DNA from: Acidobacteriota bacterium
Lineage (GTDB): Bacteria; Acidobacteriota; Terriglobia; Terriglobales; Acidobacteriaceae
Assembly: GCA_021813745.1 (NCBI GenBank)
Contig: JAKAJO010000070.1
Span: 1-64,000 of the forward strand
Length of the DNA: 64,000 nt
Direction: 5' to 3'
Part shown: one piece after another, positions 30,702-41,831 of the stretch
Layout of the letters: each line of letters opens with the position of its first letter
How positions within the stretch are numbered: the first letter of the stretch is position 1
Translations under genes and position numbers: made by a program
The notes under the pieces: generated by a model
What the model saw: the letters and a program-made list of their open reading frames with translations, nothing else
Told to the model about the DNA's origin: nothing
Databases searched by the model: none

Positions 30702-31979
30702 TCAGGCATAGATGCCGCGTTGCCGGATGGTGAAGGCAACGCGATCGATGGCCAGCATGTAAGCTGCAATGCGGTTGTTCACATTGTGCGCCTCGGCGTA
30801 GCGCACCACGTCCTCAAAGCTGTCACGCAGGATGCTCTCCAGCTGCTCGTTCACAATGGCTTCCTTCCAGAAGTAGCCCTGGCGGTCCTGCACCCATTCA
30901 AAGTAGCTGGCCGTTACGCCGCCGGCATTGGCCAGGATATCCGGCACCACGAAGATGCGCTTGTCAGCCAGGATCTCATCGGCCACAGCTGTGGTTGGGC
31001 CATTAGCGCCCTCCACCACGATGCGCGCCTTGATCTTGTCCGCATTGCGGCTGGTAATCACGTTCTCCATTGCGGCAGGAATCAGGATGTCGCAGTCTGA
31101 AACGAACAGGTCCTCGCTGGGAACCTGCTCAGCTCCGCGGAATCCAACCAGCGTGCCATTGCGATACTTGTACTCAAGCAACTGGTGGATGTCGATGCCG
31201 TTCGCATTCTGCAGGCCGCCATCCTTCTCTGCAATGCCGATAATCTTATAGCCGTGCTCCATCATCAGGCGCGCGGTATTCGAGCCCACATTTCCAAAGC
31301 CCTGAATAATCACCCGGCAACCCTCGACGGGGATGTTCAGGTAGCGCAGACTCTCGTTGCAAACCACCATCACGCCGCGGCCAGTGGCTTCCAGCCTTCC
31401 CCGGGAGCCACCGATGTTTAGCGGCTTGCCGGTCACCACGCTTGTTACCGTGTGGCGCGCATGCATGGAATAGGTGTCCATGATCCACGCCATCGTCTGC
31501 TCATTGGTGTTCATGTCCGGCGCGGGAACATCCTTTTCCGGCCCGATAAAGTCGCTAATCTCCGAGGTGTAGCGGCGTGTCATGCGCTCCAACTCGCCCT
31601 GACTCATCGACTTGGGGTCGCAAATCACGCCCCCCTTGGCGCCGCCAAATGGAATGTTCACAACTGCGCATTTCCACGTCATCCAGCTGGCCAGTGCGCG
31701 TACCTCGTCCAGCGTGACTTCAAGCGAGTAGCGGATGCCGCCCTTGGCGGGTCCGCGAGCAATGTTGTGCTGAACCCGGAATCCGGTGAAGATCTCAATC
31801 CTACCGTCATCCATCGTTACAGGAAAATGGACAATGAGTTCGCGAGCCGGGGTCCTGAGAAGCTTCCACAGGCCCTCGTCAAGATTTAACTTACGTGCTG
31901 CAAAATCGAATCGTGCACTCTGCGCTTCCCAGGGATTAATCTCCTGGTCCAGAGTCACGTTCGGGGTTGCTGTCGGCAT
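30702..31979 (-). CDS. Glu/Leu/Phe/Val dehydrogenase (glutamate dehydrogenase)
   Basis: [44 protein letters not shown]; start re-called to MPTATPN. Confidence 0.95.
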   Translation of the reverse strand: MPTATPNVTLDQEINPWEAQSARFDFAARKLNLDEGLWKLLRTPARELIVHFPVTMDDGRIEIFTGFRVQHNIARGPAKGGIRYSLEVTLDEVRALASWMTWKCAVVNIPFGGAKGGVICDPKSMSQGELERMTRRYTSEISDFIGPEKDVPAPDMNTNEQTMAWIMDTYSMHARHTVTSVVTGKPLNIGGSRGRLEATGRGVMVVCNESLRYLNIPVEGCRVIIQGFGNVGSNTARLMMEHGYKIIGIAEKDGGLQNANGIDIHQLLEYKYRNGTLVGFRGAEQVPSEDLFVSDCDILIPAAMENVITSRNADKIKARIVVEGANGPTTAVADEILADKRIFVVPDILANAGGVTASYFEWVQDRQGYFWKEAIVNEQLESILRDSFEDVVRYAEAHNVNNRIAAYMLAIDRVAFTIRQRGIYA

Positions 31980-32156
31980 AGAATTTCTCCAATCCTCTGC
32001 AACTGCCGCCGAGTGATGGATGCGGCTCACCGCTCCATCCAGATGTCTTAGACGCGGCAGCCTTTCTCCCGTTTTTCGGGCATACTTCGCGTGCACTCAG
32101 CGCCAAACGCGCACTGATTGCCTCGTTTTGGGCGGGCCTGAAGCCCTATAATTGCC

Positions 32157-32320
32157 CAAACCCTGTGAGTCTAGGCCTGCCGATTGGCGTCGTCAAGCAG
32201 TGCTGGGACTGTCGGCGTAACCTACGGAACCTGAATGGGAACCCCTGCCAGACAGAAATCGGGCAAGTCCGTACGCGCCAGACGCTAGGCAAGCTCCACC
32301 CCTCCCCCTCAGGCCGGTAC
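32157..32320 (+). ncRNA. Candidate structured leader or small RNA upstream of trpE (class not established)
   Basis: TATAAT at 32147-32152 then non-coding stretch with nested pairing by eye: TGGCG/CGCCA, GCCT/AGGC, GTGAG/CTCCAC around an inner CTGTCGGC/GCC(A)GACAG stem. Confidence 0.4.
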
Positions 32321-32351
32321 CTGGTATATCGGAGAAGGTACACTGGACCCT

Positions 32352-33896
32352 GTGAAGGCCTCGACCGATCTCATCCAGCCCAGCCGCAAGGATTTCCTGG
32401 CGCTCGCCCGGGAGCACACCCTCGTCCCCGTCTACCGTACGCTTACTGCCGACCTGGAAACCCCCGTCTCGGCCTTTTTGCGCGCAGCATGGCCGGAGCA
32501 GGAATGTTTTTTGCTTGAATCCGTGGAGGGAGGCGAGCAGGTGGGCCGCTACACCTTCATTGGCGTGGAGCCCTACAAGCGCATCGTCGCGCGGGGCCGC
32601 CAGATTGCCATCACTGAGGGGAAGAGGATAACCCGCTTTGAGGACGACATCTTTAAGGTGCTCCATCAGGCTCTTGATGGCCACAGGCCGGCCCGGCTTC
32701 CAGGCCTGCCGCCCTTCACCGCTGGCGCCGTCGGATTCCTCGCCTACGACGCTGTCCGCCAGATCGAGCGGCTGCCCGAACTAGCCAAGGACGAACTAGG
32801 CATCCCCGACGCCTGCCTGCTCTTCTTTGACGAGGTGCTCGCCTTTGACCACGTTCGCAAGCAAATCTGGTTGGTCGTGACCGCCGACGTAACGCTGACC
32901 TCGCCGGATCAGGCTTACGCCAACGCGATTAAGCGGTTGGCTCGCCTGGAAAAGCGCCTCTCTCGGCCCCTGCCGAAGCTGCCTGCCGTCAGAAACAAGG
33001 GCAAGTTGAAAGTCTCACACCGCACTCGCAAGCAAAGCTTTCTCGCTGCCGTTGAAAAGACCCGCGAATACATTGCCGCGGGTGACATATTCCAGGCCGT
33101 GCTCTCGCAGCGCTTTGATATGGAACCAGGCACAGACAGTTTCCAGGTGTACCGCGCCCTGCGAACCGTCAACCCCAGCCCCTACATGTACTTCCTGCGC
33201 TTTACGCCCGATGCGCCCCTGGGCGGCGCGGCTCGAAAGCCCTCCCGGGCAACGAAGCAGCCCACAGCGCTGGAACTAGCCGGATCTTCTCCTGAGCTTC
33301 TGGTCCGCGTGCACGACCGCAAGGTCGAATACCGTCCGATTGCCGGAACCCGCCCTCGCGGTACCACCGAGCAGGAGGATATAGCACTTGAAAACGAGAT
33401 GATGCACGACGACAAGGAGCGTGCCGAGCACGTGATGCTGGTCGACCTGGGCCGGAACGACGTTGGCCGGGTCAGCGAGTTTGGCAGCGTCAAGGTGGAC
33501 CGCCTGATGTTCGTGGAGCGCTACAGCCATGTCATGCACATTGTGAGCGCCATTGAGGGGCGTCTGCGTTCCGGCCTTACCGCCGTCGACGCGCTGCGAG
33601 CCTGTTTCCCCGCCGGAACATTAAGCGGAGCACCTAAGGTGCGCGCCATGGAAATCATTGAGGAGTTGGAACCTGCGCGCCGCGGCACCTACGGCGGCGC
33701 TGTTCTCTACGCCGACTTCTCCGGCAACCTGGACTCCTGCATCGCGATTCGCTCACTGCTCACCAAGGATGGCAAGGGCTATGTGCAGGCTGGCGCAGGC
33801 ATCGTGGCCGACTCCGTGCCGGAAAAGGAACATCAGGAAGCCATCAACAAGGCGCAGGCTGTCATCCGCGCCATCGAGCGCGCGCGGGAGATGTAG
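32352..33896 (+). CDS. trpE: Anthranilate synthase component I
   Basis: YIAAGDIFQAVLSQRF, PSPYMYFLRF, RPIAGTRPRG, HVMHIVSAIEGRL, FPAGTLSGAPKVRAMEIIEELEP. Confidence 0.96.
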   Translation: MKASTDLIQPSRKDFLALAREHTLVPVYRTLTADLETPVSAFLRAAWPEQECFLLESVEGGEQVGRYTFIGVEPYKRIVARGRQIAITEGKRITRFEDDIFKVLHQALDGHRPARLPGLPPFTAGAVGFLAYDAVRQIERLPELAKDELGIPDACLLFFDEVLAFDHVRKQIWLVVTADVTLTSPDQAYANAIKRLARLEKRLSRPLPKLPAVRNKGKLKVSHRTRKQSFLAAVEKTREYIAAGDIFQAVLSQRFDMEPGTDSFQVYRALRTVNPSPYMYFLRFTPDAPLGGAARKPSRATKQPTALELAGSSPELLVRVHDRKVEYRPIAGTRPRGTTEQEDIALENEMMHDDKERAEHVMLVDLGRNDVGRVSEFGSVKVDRLMFVERYSHVMHIVSAIEGRLRSGLTAVDALRACFPAGTLSGAPKVRAMEIIEELEPARRGTYGGAVLYADFSGNLDSCIAIRSLLTKDGKGYVQAGAGIVADSVPEKEHQEAINKAQAVIRAIERAREM

Positions 33897-33898
33897 GT

Positions 33899-34891
33899 TT
33901 ACTCCCCTCCAAACATACGCTTGAAAAGATGTCCAATGCGGCCAAAGAAACTGCGCTTCTTCTGTGGCGGCTCGGCCTTGGTTTTCTGCGGCGTTGCGGG
34001 AGCCGCACTCGCAGCATCTTCCGCTGGCACAGTTCCGGTTGCCTCTGGCGCTTGTGCGGGGCTCTTGTACACCAGCGGTTCCGTCACGGCAGCCTTTTCA
34101 CCGGCTGGACGCGCGGGGCTTGGCTTGGCTGCGGGCAGAGGCGCCAGTCCTGCACTCTGCGCCATGGGGAACTCATTACTGCCTGGCTTTGCTGGCGTCG
34201 GACAGCCGCAAGGCTCCTTCTCCTGATCCACCACCTCGTGCACGCTCCCATGCTGGAACATCACGCGCTGACCAGGCTGCACGCGATACACTCCCCCATC
34301 GAAGACACTCATCACCAGCACATACGGCGCATGCTCGCCGGGGTTGTCCACGCACGTATCTCCGTGCTGGCCCAGCCGGACCTTAACCTCCACCTCGCCC
34401 GGCCCGCCGATAAGAATGCGAAAGTCCGGCGTCAGCACAAAATCTGCATTGCGACCGGCTGCAAAGCTGACCTCCATCGCCCCCTGGTCCAGCGCCATCA
34501 TCAGCCCCGGAGTGTCGCTGGCCGGTATGCTTGCGTCCGCCGCCAGCTTCACTGTGGTGGAAGCACACACGCGCAGTGTTCCCCGTCGCGGCAGCAGCAC
34601 TTCTGTTGTCTCGGCTCCGGACGTGATCGCTCCGCTTGCTGCAATGATCGCCTTGCCGTTTGCAACTTCCAGCGCACCTGTCACCGTCGCGCCGCCCGTC
34701 TTGCCATTTTCCAGAGGGACGATGGCAATCGGGCCGGACGAGATGTTCCCAGTCGCATGCCCTGCGACCGTTGCCGCGGGCGGACTTTGCGCGGCTGCGC
34801 CTATCACGGCCCAGACCACGAATGCCGTCAAACCCGGCACACTCCAAGCAACGATGGGACCCTTTCGGTTTGCGCGTCGCTTGGAGTGCAT
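33899..34891 (-). CDS. Secreted hypothetical protein
   Basis: Signal peptide/TM, basic C-terminus; 5 bp downstream of trpG, likely cotranscribed. Confidence 0.7.
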   Translation of the reverse strand: MHSKRRANRKGPIVAWSVPGLTAFVVWAVIGAAAQSPPAATVAGHATGNISSGPIAIVPLENGKTGGATVTGALEVANGKAIIAASGAITSGAETTEVLLPRRGTLRVCASTTVKLAADASIPASDTPGLMMALDQGAMEVSFAAGRNADFVLTPDFRILIGGPGEVEVKVRLGQHGDTCVDNPGEHAPYVLVMSVFDGGVYRVQPGQRVMFQHGSVHEVVDQEKEPCGCPTPAKPGSNEFPMAQSAGLAPLPAAKPSPARPAGEKAAVTEPLVYKSPAQAPEATGTVPAEDAASAAPATPQKTKAEPPQKKRSFFGRIGHLFKRMFGGE

Positions 34892-34896
34892 GGCAG

Positions 34897-35469
34897 CTAC
34901 ATATCCAGGAAGTTGCGAATCATCTGGTGGCCGCCCTCCGTGAGGACGCTCTCGGGATGGAACTGTACGCCCTCAATCGGCAGCTTGCGGTGGCGCAGAC
35001 CCATGATGACCGTGCCGTCCTCCTCCTGAGTGCGCGCCGTAACAAGCAGGTCCTTGGGCAGCGTCTTTTCATCCACTATCAGCGAGTGGTAGCGCGTACA
35101 CGTCAAGGGACTAGTAAGCCCCTTGAACACACCCTTGCCGTCATGCTCCACCAGGCTGGTCTTTCCATGCATCAGGTGGTGCGCTCTGACAACGTCGCCG
35201 CCAAAGGCCTCTCCAATCGCCTGGTGTCCCAGGCACACTCCAAAAATCGGCGTCTTGCCTGCCATGTGCCGAATCAGGGGAATCAGGACACCTGCCTCCC
35301 GCGGAGTGCAAGGCCCCGGCGACAACAGAATACGCTCCGGCTTCAGTGCCTCAATCTCCTCCACCGTCAGTTCATCATTGCGGCGCACCATCACCTCGGC
35401 ACCCAGCTCCCCCAGGTACTGCACAAGGTTGTAGGTAAACGAATCGTAGTTGTCGAGGACAAAGACCAT
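34897..35469 (-). CDS. trpG: Anthranilate synthase component II (glutamine amidotransferase)
   Basis: [65 protein letters not shown]. Confidence 0.96.
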   Translation of the reverse strand: MVFVLDNYDSFTYNLVQYLGELGAEVMVRRNDELTVEEIEALKPERILLSPGPCTPREAGVLIPLIRHMAGKTPIFGVCLGHQAIGEAFGGDVVRAHHLMHGKTSLVEHDGKGVFKGLTSPLTCTRYHSLIVDEKTLPKDLLVTARTQEEDGTVIMGLRHRKLPIEGVQFHPESVLTEGGHQMIRNFLDM

Positions 35470-35536
35470 GTGTATGTTCAGTGTAGCGTAGCGCTTGCCG
35501 CCCGGCGCGTCTTCCCGCACGCTCCAGCCGTGCAAC

Positions 35537-36631
35537 CTAACGGCAGTCGAGCCCTTTCAGCAGGTCCCGCGGATGGGTTGGCTCCGAAAAATACGCCGCC
35601 GGGAAAGGGCTCTCTTCCGGTGTATCAAATGTTCCGCTGAGCATCTGGCGGCCAAAGTGCCCAATCAAGTCCACGGCTATCTCATTGCTAATCCGCTGCG
35701 CAAGATAGCCTGTGGGTTTCCGGCCTGCCGGCGGCGTCGGCAGGCCGCGCTCTGTCTCAGGAAATTCGAGGATGCTGTCAGAAATGACGCTCACTTCAAC
35801 AAAGGGCACGTGATACAGCGTTGCCGCTAGGTTCGAATACCAGTCGCCATCCTCGTCGATTTCCTGAAAGGCGCGACGCGTCTTCGCAATGAACTCAGGA
35901 TTTGCCAGCCACATGGTGCTCGTACCCTGCACCCCGAAGTAAAAGATCCGTGGGGTTTCCTTCGGATAAGCCGGATTGGCCCAAGGCTCCACTTTGGTAT
36001 GTGCGGCCACCCTCGTTGCCGAACAAGCCAGATATCCCAGCAATCGCGGATCAAGATAAAACTCACGAAAGCGCCGATGCTGGCCCGGCACGTCAAACTC
36101 CCCGCCTACGACCTCGCCCGCCTTCGACATAAAGAAGTTGCCGAAGTCCACATTTTTGGCGCCCAGCACAATGTCACCGATGCGCATCTGGTCCGGCCCA
36201 AGATGCGCACCTGACGTGCCGGCGTATACAGCAGCCTTCACGTTGTAATGCTCGAACATGGACTGAGCCGCCAGGCTGCGCAGCAATGGTCCATCCGCCG
36301 GCGGCAGTACCAGAACCACTGGCACACCAGCCTCCGTGCCCAACCGGAACTCAAATGGCCCGAAATGCTCGTCGGCCTCCTGATGAAATGCGTTCAGCAG
36401 AACGCTGTAATCCGGCGGATGATTGGGGATGAGGATGCCAATCCGCGGCTCCATGGCATTCGCCGGGCGCGCAGGCGCATTGGCTGCTCCTTGCGCAAAG
36501 GCTGCGACGACCAGGCAAAGTAAGACACACGCTACTTGCAAAATCCGAAGAATGTTCGAATCAGCCAGCGCAATTCTTGTTTTCCTTGCGCTCCCTGTCG
36601 ACAAGGATAGCTGCTGCATGGTTGGCTCCAT
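35537..36631 (-). CDS. Secreted nucleoside phosphorylase/MTA-SAH nucleosidase superfamily protein
   Basis: [12 protein letters not shown]..., [35 protein letters not shown]-terminal signal. Confidence 0.72.
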   Translation of the reverse strand: MEPTMQQLSLSTGSARKTRIALADSNILRILQVACVLLCLVVAAFAQGAANAPARPANAMEPRIGILIPNHPPDYSVLLNAFHQEADEHFGPFEFRLGTEAGVPVVLVLPPADGPLLRSLAAQSMFEHYNVKAAVYAGTSGAHLGPDQMRIGDIVLGAKNVDFGNFFMSKAGEVVGGEFDVPGQHRRFREFYLDPRLLGYLACSATRVAAHTKVEPWANPAYPKETPRIFYFGVQGTSTMWLANPEFIAKTRRAFQEIDEDGDWYSNLAATLYHVPFVEVSVISDSILEFPETERGLPTPPAGRKPTGYLAQRISNEIAVDLIGHFGRQMLSGTFDTPEESPFPAAYFSEPTHPRDLLKGLDCR

Positions 36632-36762
36632 GGTGCGGGCCCTTTCAGGCGCCCGGCAATATTTGCAGAAGGTACTGCGTATGTTACCAGACCCCTATGC
36701 GCATCCAACGTCGCTGTTGCGCCTGCGAGGCTCATCTGCAAAACTGACCATGGTACGCAGCC

Positions 36763-37044
36763 ATGGTGCTTCATTTTCTGGTTAAGGGACGAGTGCAGGG
36801 CGTAGGCTTCCGCTGGTTTGTACAGCGCGAAGCCAGTGAGCTGGATCTGCGCGGCTGGGTGCGCAACACCGAGGATGGCGACGTGGAAGTCGTAGCCGCC
36901 GGCGACGTGGACGACCTGGCCGAGTTGCGGGCGAGTCTGCGACGTGGCCCGCGCGGCAGCCGCGTCGATCACGTCATCGAGCATTATCTGGACGAAAGCG
37001 AAGCAGCTGACCTCAAGTCATTCCGCATAGAAGGCGCCTGGTAG
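36763..37044 (+). CDS. Acylphosphatase
   Basis: VKGRVQGVGFRWFVQREASELDLRGWVRNTEDGDVEV. Confidence 0.95.
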   Translation: MVLHFLVKGRVQGVGFRWFVQREASELDLRGWVRNTEDGDVEVVAAGDVDDLAELRASLRRGPRGSRVDHVIEHYLDESEAADLKSFRIEGAW

Positions 37045-37164
37045 CGCCTGGATATTCAAATGCTTTCCGTCGCCTATAATCTTCAAGGAAGCAACCTGCC
37101 GGTTCCCTTCCCATACATTTATTCAAGCCGAAGCTTGAATCCCAGTTCAGGAGCGAGTGAACGC

Positions 37165-37713
37165 ATGCCCGAAACGCACAAGCAGATTAACGTGGAGGAA
37201 CTGAAGGCGCTTGTACGCACAGTGCCCGACTTTCCCAAGCCGGGAATTCTCTTTTACGACATCACGACGCTACTGCGCGATAAAGCGGGCTTTGCAAAAC
37301 TCATAGACGCACTCGCGGCGCACTATATCGAACGCAAAATTGATCTAGTGCTAGGCATTGAGGCGCGTGGATTCATCTTCGGCCCCGCTCTTGCTTATCG
37401 GCTCAATGCGGGGTTTGTGCCCGTGCGCAAGCCGCGTAAGCTGCCTGCCCAGGTGGCGCGCGTCACCTACGACCTTGAGTATGGCACCGACACGCTGGAG
37501 ATTCACGTCGATGCGATCCAACCCGGCCAGCGCGTCGTCCTGGTGGATGACCTGCTTGCCACCGGCGGCACCATGGAAGCCACCGTCAAGCTCGTCAATC
37601 AGCTCGGCGGGGAGATTGCGGGCCTCGGCTTCGCCGTTGAACTCGATTTCCTGAAGGGTCGCGACCGCTTTGCCGACTACGACGTCTTCAGCCTGCTGCA
37701 CTACAACGAATAG
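37165..37713 (+). CDS. apt: Adenine phosphoribosyltransferase
   Basis: [48 protein letters not shown]; start re-called to MPETHK. Confidence 0.95.
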   Translation: MPETHKQINVEELKALVRTVPDFPKPGILFYDITTLLRDKAGFAKLIDALAAHYIERKIDLVLGIEARGFIFGPALAYRLNAGFVPVRKPRKLPAQVARVTYDLEYGTDTLEIHVDAIQPGQRVVLVDDLLATGGTMEATVKLVNQLGGEIAGLGFAVELDFLKGRDRFADYDVFSLLHYNE

Positions 37714-37755
37714 CCACGCGCTCCACAGCACACATCAACTTCTTAAAAGTGACGC

Positions 37756-38517
37756 TCAGGATGGTTCTCCCTGGGTGCTTGCACTTGCTGCCTCCTCGTC
37801 TGCCTTGTCCTGCAGCATCTGCGCATCCGCAAAACGATAGCCCACATACACATCCGTCAGCAGATAGACAGGATTAGAGGGGTTATCCTCGATTTTCTTG
37901 CGTAACTGCCGAACAAACGTCCGCAAGTACTCAACCTCCTCGCGGCAGTTTGGGCCCCACACTGCAGTGAGCAGGCGCGCGTAAGTCACCACTCTTCCTG
38001 CACGGCTCATCAGGCAATACAGAATCTCGTACTCCTTGCGCGTAAGGTGCGCGGCCTGACCACGCTTTGTCACCGTGCGCCGTACCGGGTTCAGGCAGAT
38101 TTCGCCAATCTCAATCGGCGCGTCTTCCGCGCGCACTGGTGCGTGTACACGACGGTGCGCTGTGCGGATACGCGCTATCAGTTCGCGAATGCTGAAGGGC
38201 TTGGTGATGTAGTCATCCGCGCCCAGTTCAAGCGCCTCTACTTTCTCTTCCTCACCCTCGCGCACCGTCACCATCAGGACCGGCAGGCGCGGCGCAAAGG
38301 CACGTATGCGGCGCAACGTCTCAATGCCGCCGATACCCGGCATGTTGATGTCCAGCAGAACCACGTCATAGGCCCCTGCATGGAGCAGTTGCAAAGCCTC
38401 TTCGCCACGCGAGGCCTCTGTCACCTGAAAGCCAAGCTCTGCCAGCGGTGGCCGCAACGCTCGGCGAATGGCGGCTTCGTCGTCAACCACAAGAACTCGA
38501 ATGGCGTGCTGATTCAT
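37756..38517 (-). CDS. KdpE-like OmpR-family response regulator
   Basis: VLVVDDEAAIRRALR, LLDINMPGIGG, winged-helix HLTRKEYEILYCLMSRAGRVVTYARLLTAVWG. Confidence 0.92.
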   Translation of the reverse strand: MNQHAIRVLVVDDEAAIRRALRPPLAELGFQVTEASRGEEALQLLHAGAYDVVLLDINMPGIGGIETLRRIRAFAPRLPVLMVTVREGEEEKVEALELGADDYITKPFSIRELIARIRTAHRRVHAPVRAEDAPIEIGEICLNPVRRTVTKRGQAAHLTRKEYEILYCLMSRAGRVVTYARLLTAVWGPNCREEVEYLRTFVRQLRKKIEDNPSNPVYLLTDVYVGYRFADAQMLQDKADEEAASASTQGEPS

Positions 38518-40058
38518 CGCAATTTCCTCTCTTGCTCTGGCGCAGGAATAGCAGCAAAGAACGTTGTGCCTTCGTGCTCATCGCTCGTCACCCACACATA
38601 GCCTTCGTGTATCAGGGCGGCACGCTTGGCCACGGAGAGGCCAATCCCCGTACCCGCAGCGCGATTCGATGAGATTGAAGATCGATAGTAACGATCAAAG
38701 ATCCGCTCGCGGTCAGCCATCGGAATCACTGGCCCGAAACTGTGCACGGAAAAAATCACCTCACCCTTTGCCTGTTCCGCACGAATGGTAATCGTGGTGC
38801 CGTAAAGCGAGTACTTGCATGCATTATCAATGTACTGCGTAAGGAGCATGCTCATCAGTTGCCGGTCGCAATGCAGGGTGAGGTTCTCATCCGGCAGGTC
38901 AATGGCAACCTTCATGCTCGCCAGCCGGTCTCCCATTCCCGCAACTACCTCATCAATCAGTGCTCCCACGTCTACTGGCACTGCGTGAATGCTCACCTCG
39001 CCGGCATCTAACCGTGCCGTGGTCAACAAACGCGTTGTCAGGTCACTCAGCAATGTAGTCTGCTCGTCAATCAGTGAAACCAGTTCAGCCTGTGCCGGGG
39101 AAAGATGTCCCATCTCGCTGAGTCCCGTGCTCGCAGCGCGAATCGCCGTTAGGGGCGTCTTGTACTCATGCGCAAGGCTGTCCAGCACAGTCGCGCGCAA
39201 CTGCTCCGTCAGCCGCTCTGTTTCAATCCGGCTTTCATTCGCAAACGCACGATAGCGATCAAACGTAATCGCTATCAGCGAAGCGATTGCATTGTTGGTG
39301 AGCGGGCTTGTGTCGCCTCGCATCACGATACTCCCTATGGGCACAGTGCCAAGTCTCACAACGCGGCGTGAAATCCCCGTCTCAGGCTCGTCATCCGAGG
39401 TTTCAAAGTAATAGACATTCTGGGCCAGTTCTCTTGGATCCTCACTCCAATATCCTGCCTGGTAGGTCTCATGCAAATCGGCATCGAATACAACCACTGC
39501 TTCCAGTGCAAAGATCTCATGCACTAGCTCGGCGAGTTGCGCACCAGGCTCAACATGGATGTTCATCTGCAGGGTGCGGCGAGTGAACTCATACAGATCA
39601 TGCATCTGTCCGCCCCAAGATTCTGACTCCTTTGCGTGCTCTGTCACCCGCGCTGAAAGCCGGCTCACAATCAGCGCCGTCACCACAAAGGCCAGCAGTA
39701 TGACTGAATTGGCAGGATCTGTGGCTGCATTGAATGCGGCTTGCCGCGAGGTGATATAACTCCGCACCAGCACTGCTACGAGAGAAACAATGACCGCCTG
39801 CCAGAAACCACAGAGCAGTGCTGTAAGAACAACAACCAGGAAGTACAGCAACGCTGTCACGGGCGCCAGCCACTGGAGCCAGTGCGCCAGCATGCCCAGC
39901 AGCAATATAGCCGCCACGCCAGCCGCACACTCCAGAAAACGCAAAAGAGCCCGCAAGCCCGAACTGCGCGCTCGTCGCGCACCAAACAAGCTGCGTGCGG
40001 GGATGTAGGCTTCCAACAACCTCTTCTCCTTTTCGAGTCTCCTCAGCACATCGGGCAC
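38514..40058 (-). CDS. KdpD-like sensor histidine kinase lacking the N-terminal KdpD/USP domains
   Basis: DUF4118-like TMs, GAF-like region, H-box SLAHEYKTPLTAIRAASTGL, G-box GTGIGLSVAK; overlaps KdpE-like start. Confidence 0.88.
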   Translation of the reverse strand: MPDVLRRLEKEKRLLEAYIPARSLFGARRARSSGLRALLRFLECAAGVAAILLLGMLAHWLQWLAPVTALLYFLVVVLTALLCGFWQAVIVSLVAVLVRSYITSRQAAFNAATDPANSVILLAFVVTALIVSRLSARVTEHAKESESWGGQMHDLYEFTRRTLQMNIHVEPGAQLAELVHEIFALEAVVVFDADLHETYQAGYWSEDPRELAQNVYYFETSDDEPETGISRRVVRLGTVPIGSIVMRGDTSPLTNNAIASLIAITFDRYRAFANESRIETERLTEQLRATVLDSLAHEYKTPLTAIRAASTGLSEMGHLSPAQAELVSLIDEQTTLLSDLTTRLLTTARLDAGEVSIHAVPVDVGALIDEVVAGMGDRLASMKVAIDLPDENLTLHCDRQLMSMLLTQYIDNACKYSLYGTTITIRAEQAKGEVIFSVHSFGPVIPMADRERIFDRYYRSSISSNRAAGTGIGLSVAKRAALIHEGYVWVTSDEHEGTTFFAAIPAPEQERKLR

Positions 40059-40521
40059 TTCACACCCAGCACTCGTTCGTTATATGCCGGTCATCCCACC
40101 CGCTTCGCTCGCGAAGCAGTCCCAGATCCAATGCCTTCACTTGAATGCAGGAGTTCGTGAATGAATTTTAGCAGCATCATGAAATGCTTCTGTTTGCTAA
40201 ACCATCCTACCCTTGCAAGGCATTCGCAGCGCAGCCAGCAATGAGTAGAAAAGATTGCCATAGAAATCTTTTTCGCAATCCTCATTTCTTCTTTATGTTT
40301 TGTTTGCGTTACTAGACTCAACCAACAAGAACCGGGCCGTTCAGGTCGTCGCGTAAACCCGGCGCGCTGCCTGAAGTAACACTCGCATGGCAATGCTGCT
40401 CAAGCATCATTGAGCGCATGCTACGGCTGTGTCCGCGAGTCCCATCGCGCTGACTTTCACTTTCTAACTGAATTCTTCCCTAGTAACTCTACGAACCATT
40501 CATTTCATTCTGGGAGGCATA

Positions 40522-41688
40522 GTGCAGATCTATCTGAACCGTAACCGCATCCTGCAGACCGTCACCGGCACCGCCTTGGCGATTGCTACAGCGGCGGCCG
40601 CACAGGCGCCCACCACACCCGCGCCCGATCAAGCTCCGGCTCCGGCTGCAGCTCCGGCAGCGCCAACCTGGAGCGTAGGGCCAATGGATTTGAGTGGCCT
40701 AATCGATGGCTACTACAGCTACAACGCGAACCGGCCAAGCGATACGGCAAATGGTCAGATCAATGACCTCTACAACTTCAATGACAAGACTGATCAGTTC
40801 AGCCTGAGCGAAGCACGTCTCACATTGAATCATGATCCTGATCCCGTAGGCGCACACATCGATCTCTTCTACGGGCGCACCAATACGCTCGTGAATGCAG
40901 GCGGCGAGGGCAACTACATTGAGCAGGCCTTCCTCAGCCTCAAGCCACCAAAGGCTAAGGGCCTTGAGCTGGACTTCGGCAAATTTGTTACCTCTGCCGG
41001 CGCCGAGGTCATCGAGTCGAAGGACAACTGGAACTACTCGCGTTCACTCTTGTTCGCATGGGCCATCCCCTACTTCCACTTCGGCCTGCGATCTTCCATG
41101 CCGGTGTCCAAGAGCGAGACCATCGGCGTACAAGTTGTGAACGGCTGGAACAGCGTGACCAAGGCAAACGGCGGCGTCACCGTTGGTCTTACCAGTGCCT
41201 ACGTCAAACCCAAGTACACCTGGAACCTGAACTACTACACGGGGCCGGAGAATCCAAATACACAGAACGGCTACCGCAACCTTATCGACACCACGCTGTT
41301 GTTGACGCCTACGGCAAACTTCAACGCCTACATCAACTACGATTACGGCCAGAACCGCGATGCGATGGCGGCCCAGGGCGATACAGCGCTGAACCACTGG
41401 CAGGGCGTGGCGTTTGCTGTGCGCCAGCAGTTGAAGGGGGGATCCGCACTCGCAGCTCGCGGTGAATTCTTCCACGATATGAACGGTTTCTCCACCGGCA
41501 CAGCGCAGGAGTTGAAAGAGGTAACAGCGACCTACGAGTACAAGTGGGCCGAGGGCATGTTCACCCGCCTTGAATATCGCCGTGACTGGTCGGATGTTCC
41601 CTTCTTTCACAAGGGCGACACCGCCATGGTGGACGCACAGTCCACTGTGACTGCTGGCTTTGTGGCCTTCTTCGGGCCCAAACGCTAG
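40522..41688 (+). CDS. Outer-membrane porin (beta-barrel)
   Basis: Signal peptide, Ala/Pro linker, SGLIDGYYSYNANRP..., C-terminal Phe-containing beta strand. Confidence 0.8.
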   Translation: MQIYLNRNRILQTVTGTALAIATAAAAQAPTTPAPDQAPAPAAAPAAPTWSVGPMDLSGLIDGYYSYNANRPSDTANGQINDLYNFNDKTDQFSLSEARLTLNHDPDPVGAHIDLFYGRTNTLVNAGGEGNYIEQAFLSLKPPKAKGLELDFGKFVTSAGAEVIESKDNWNYSRSLLFAWAIPYFHFGLRSSMPVSKSETIGVQVVNGWNSVTKANGGVTVGLTSAYVKPKYTWNLNYYTGPENPNTQNGYRNLIDTTLLLTPTANFNAYINYDYGQNRDAMAAQGDTALNHWQGVAFAVRQQLKGGSALAARGEFFHDMNGFSTGTAQELKEVTATYEYKWAEGMFTRLEYRRDWSDVPFFHKGDTAMVDAQSTVTAGFVAFFGPKR

Positions 41689-41700
41689 GACTTTCGAACG

Positions 41701-41751
41701 CCCCGGTCAGCCAATGCTGCTGGCAGAGTATGGCTGACCGGGATCTTTTTA
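41701..41751 (+). terminator. Rho-independent terminator after porin gene
   Basis: CCCGGTCAGCCA-(17 nt)-TGGCTGACCGGG-ATCTTTTT. Confidence 0.85.
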
Positions 41752-41831
41752 ACCAGCCAAGAGATCCCGGAGGACGCGAACGGGCAAAGGCAATAAGCCA
41801 GACGATACTCACATTTTTCAGGAGAACGTAC

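Noticed and set aside
33929-35029. 366-aa plus-strand ORF over the secreted hypothetical and trpG
   Set aside because: Overlaps trpG antisense; Arg/His/Cys-rich translation typical of spurious frames.
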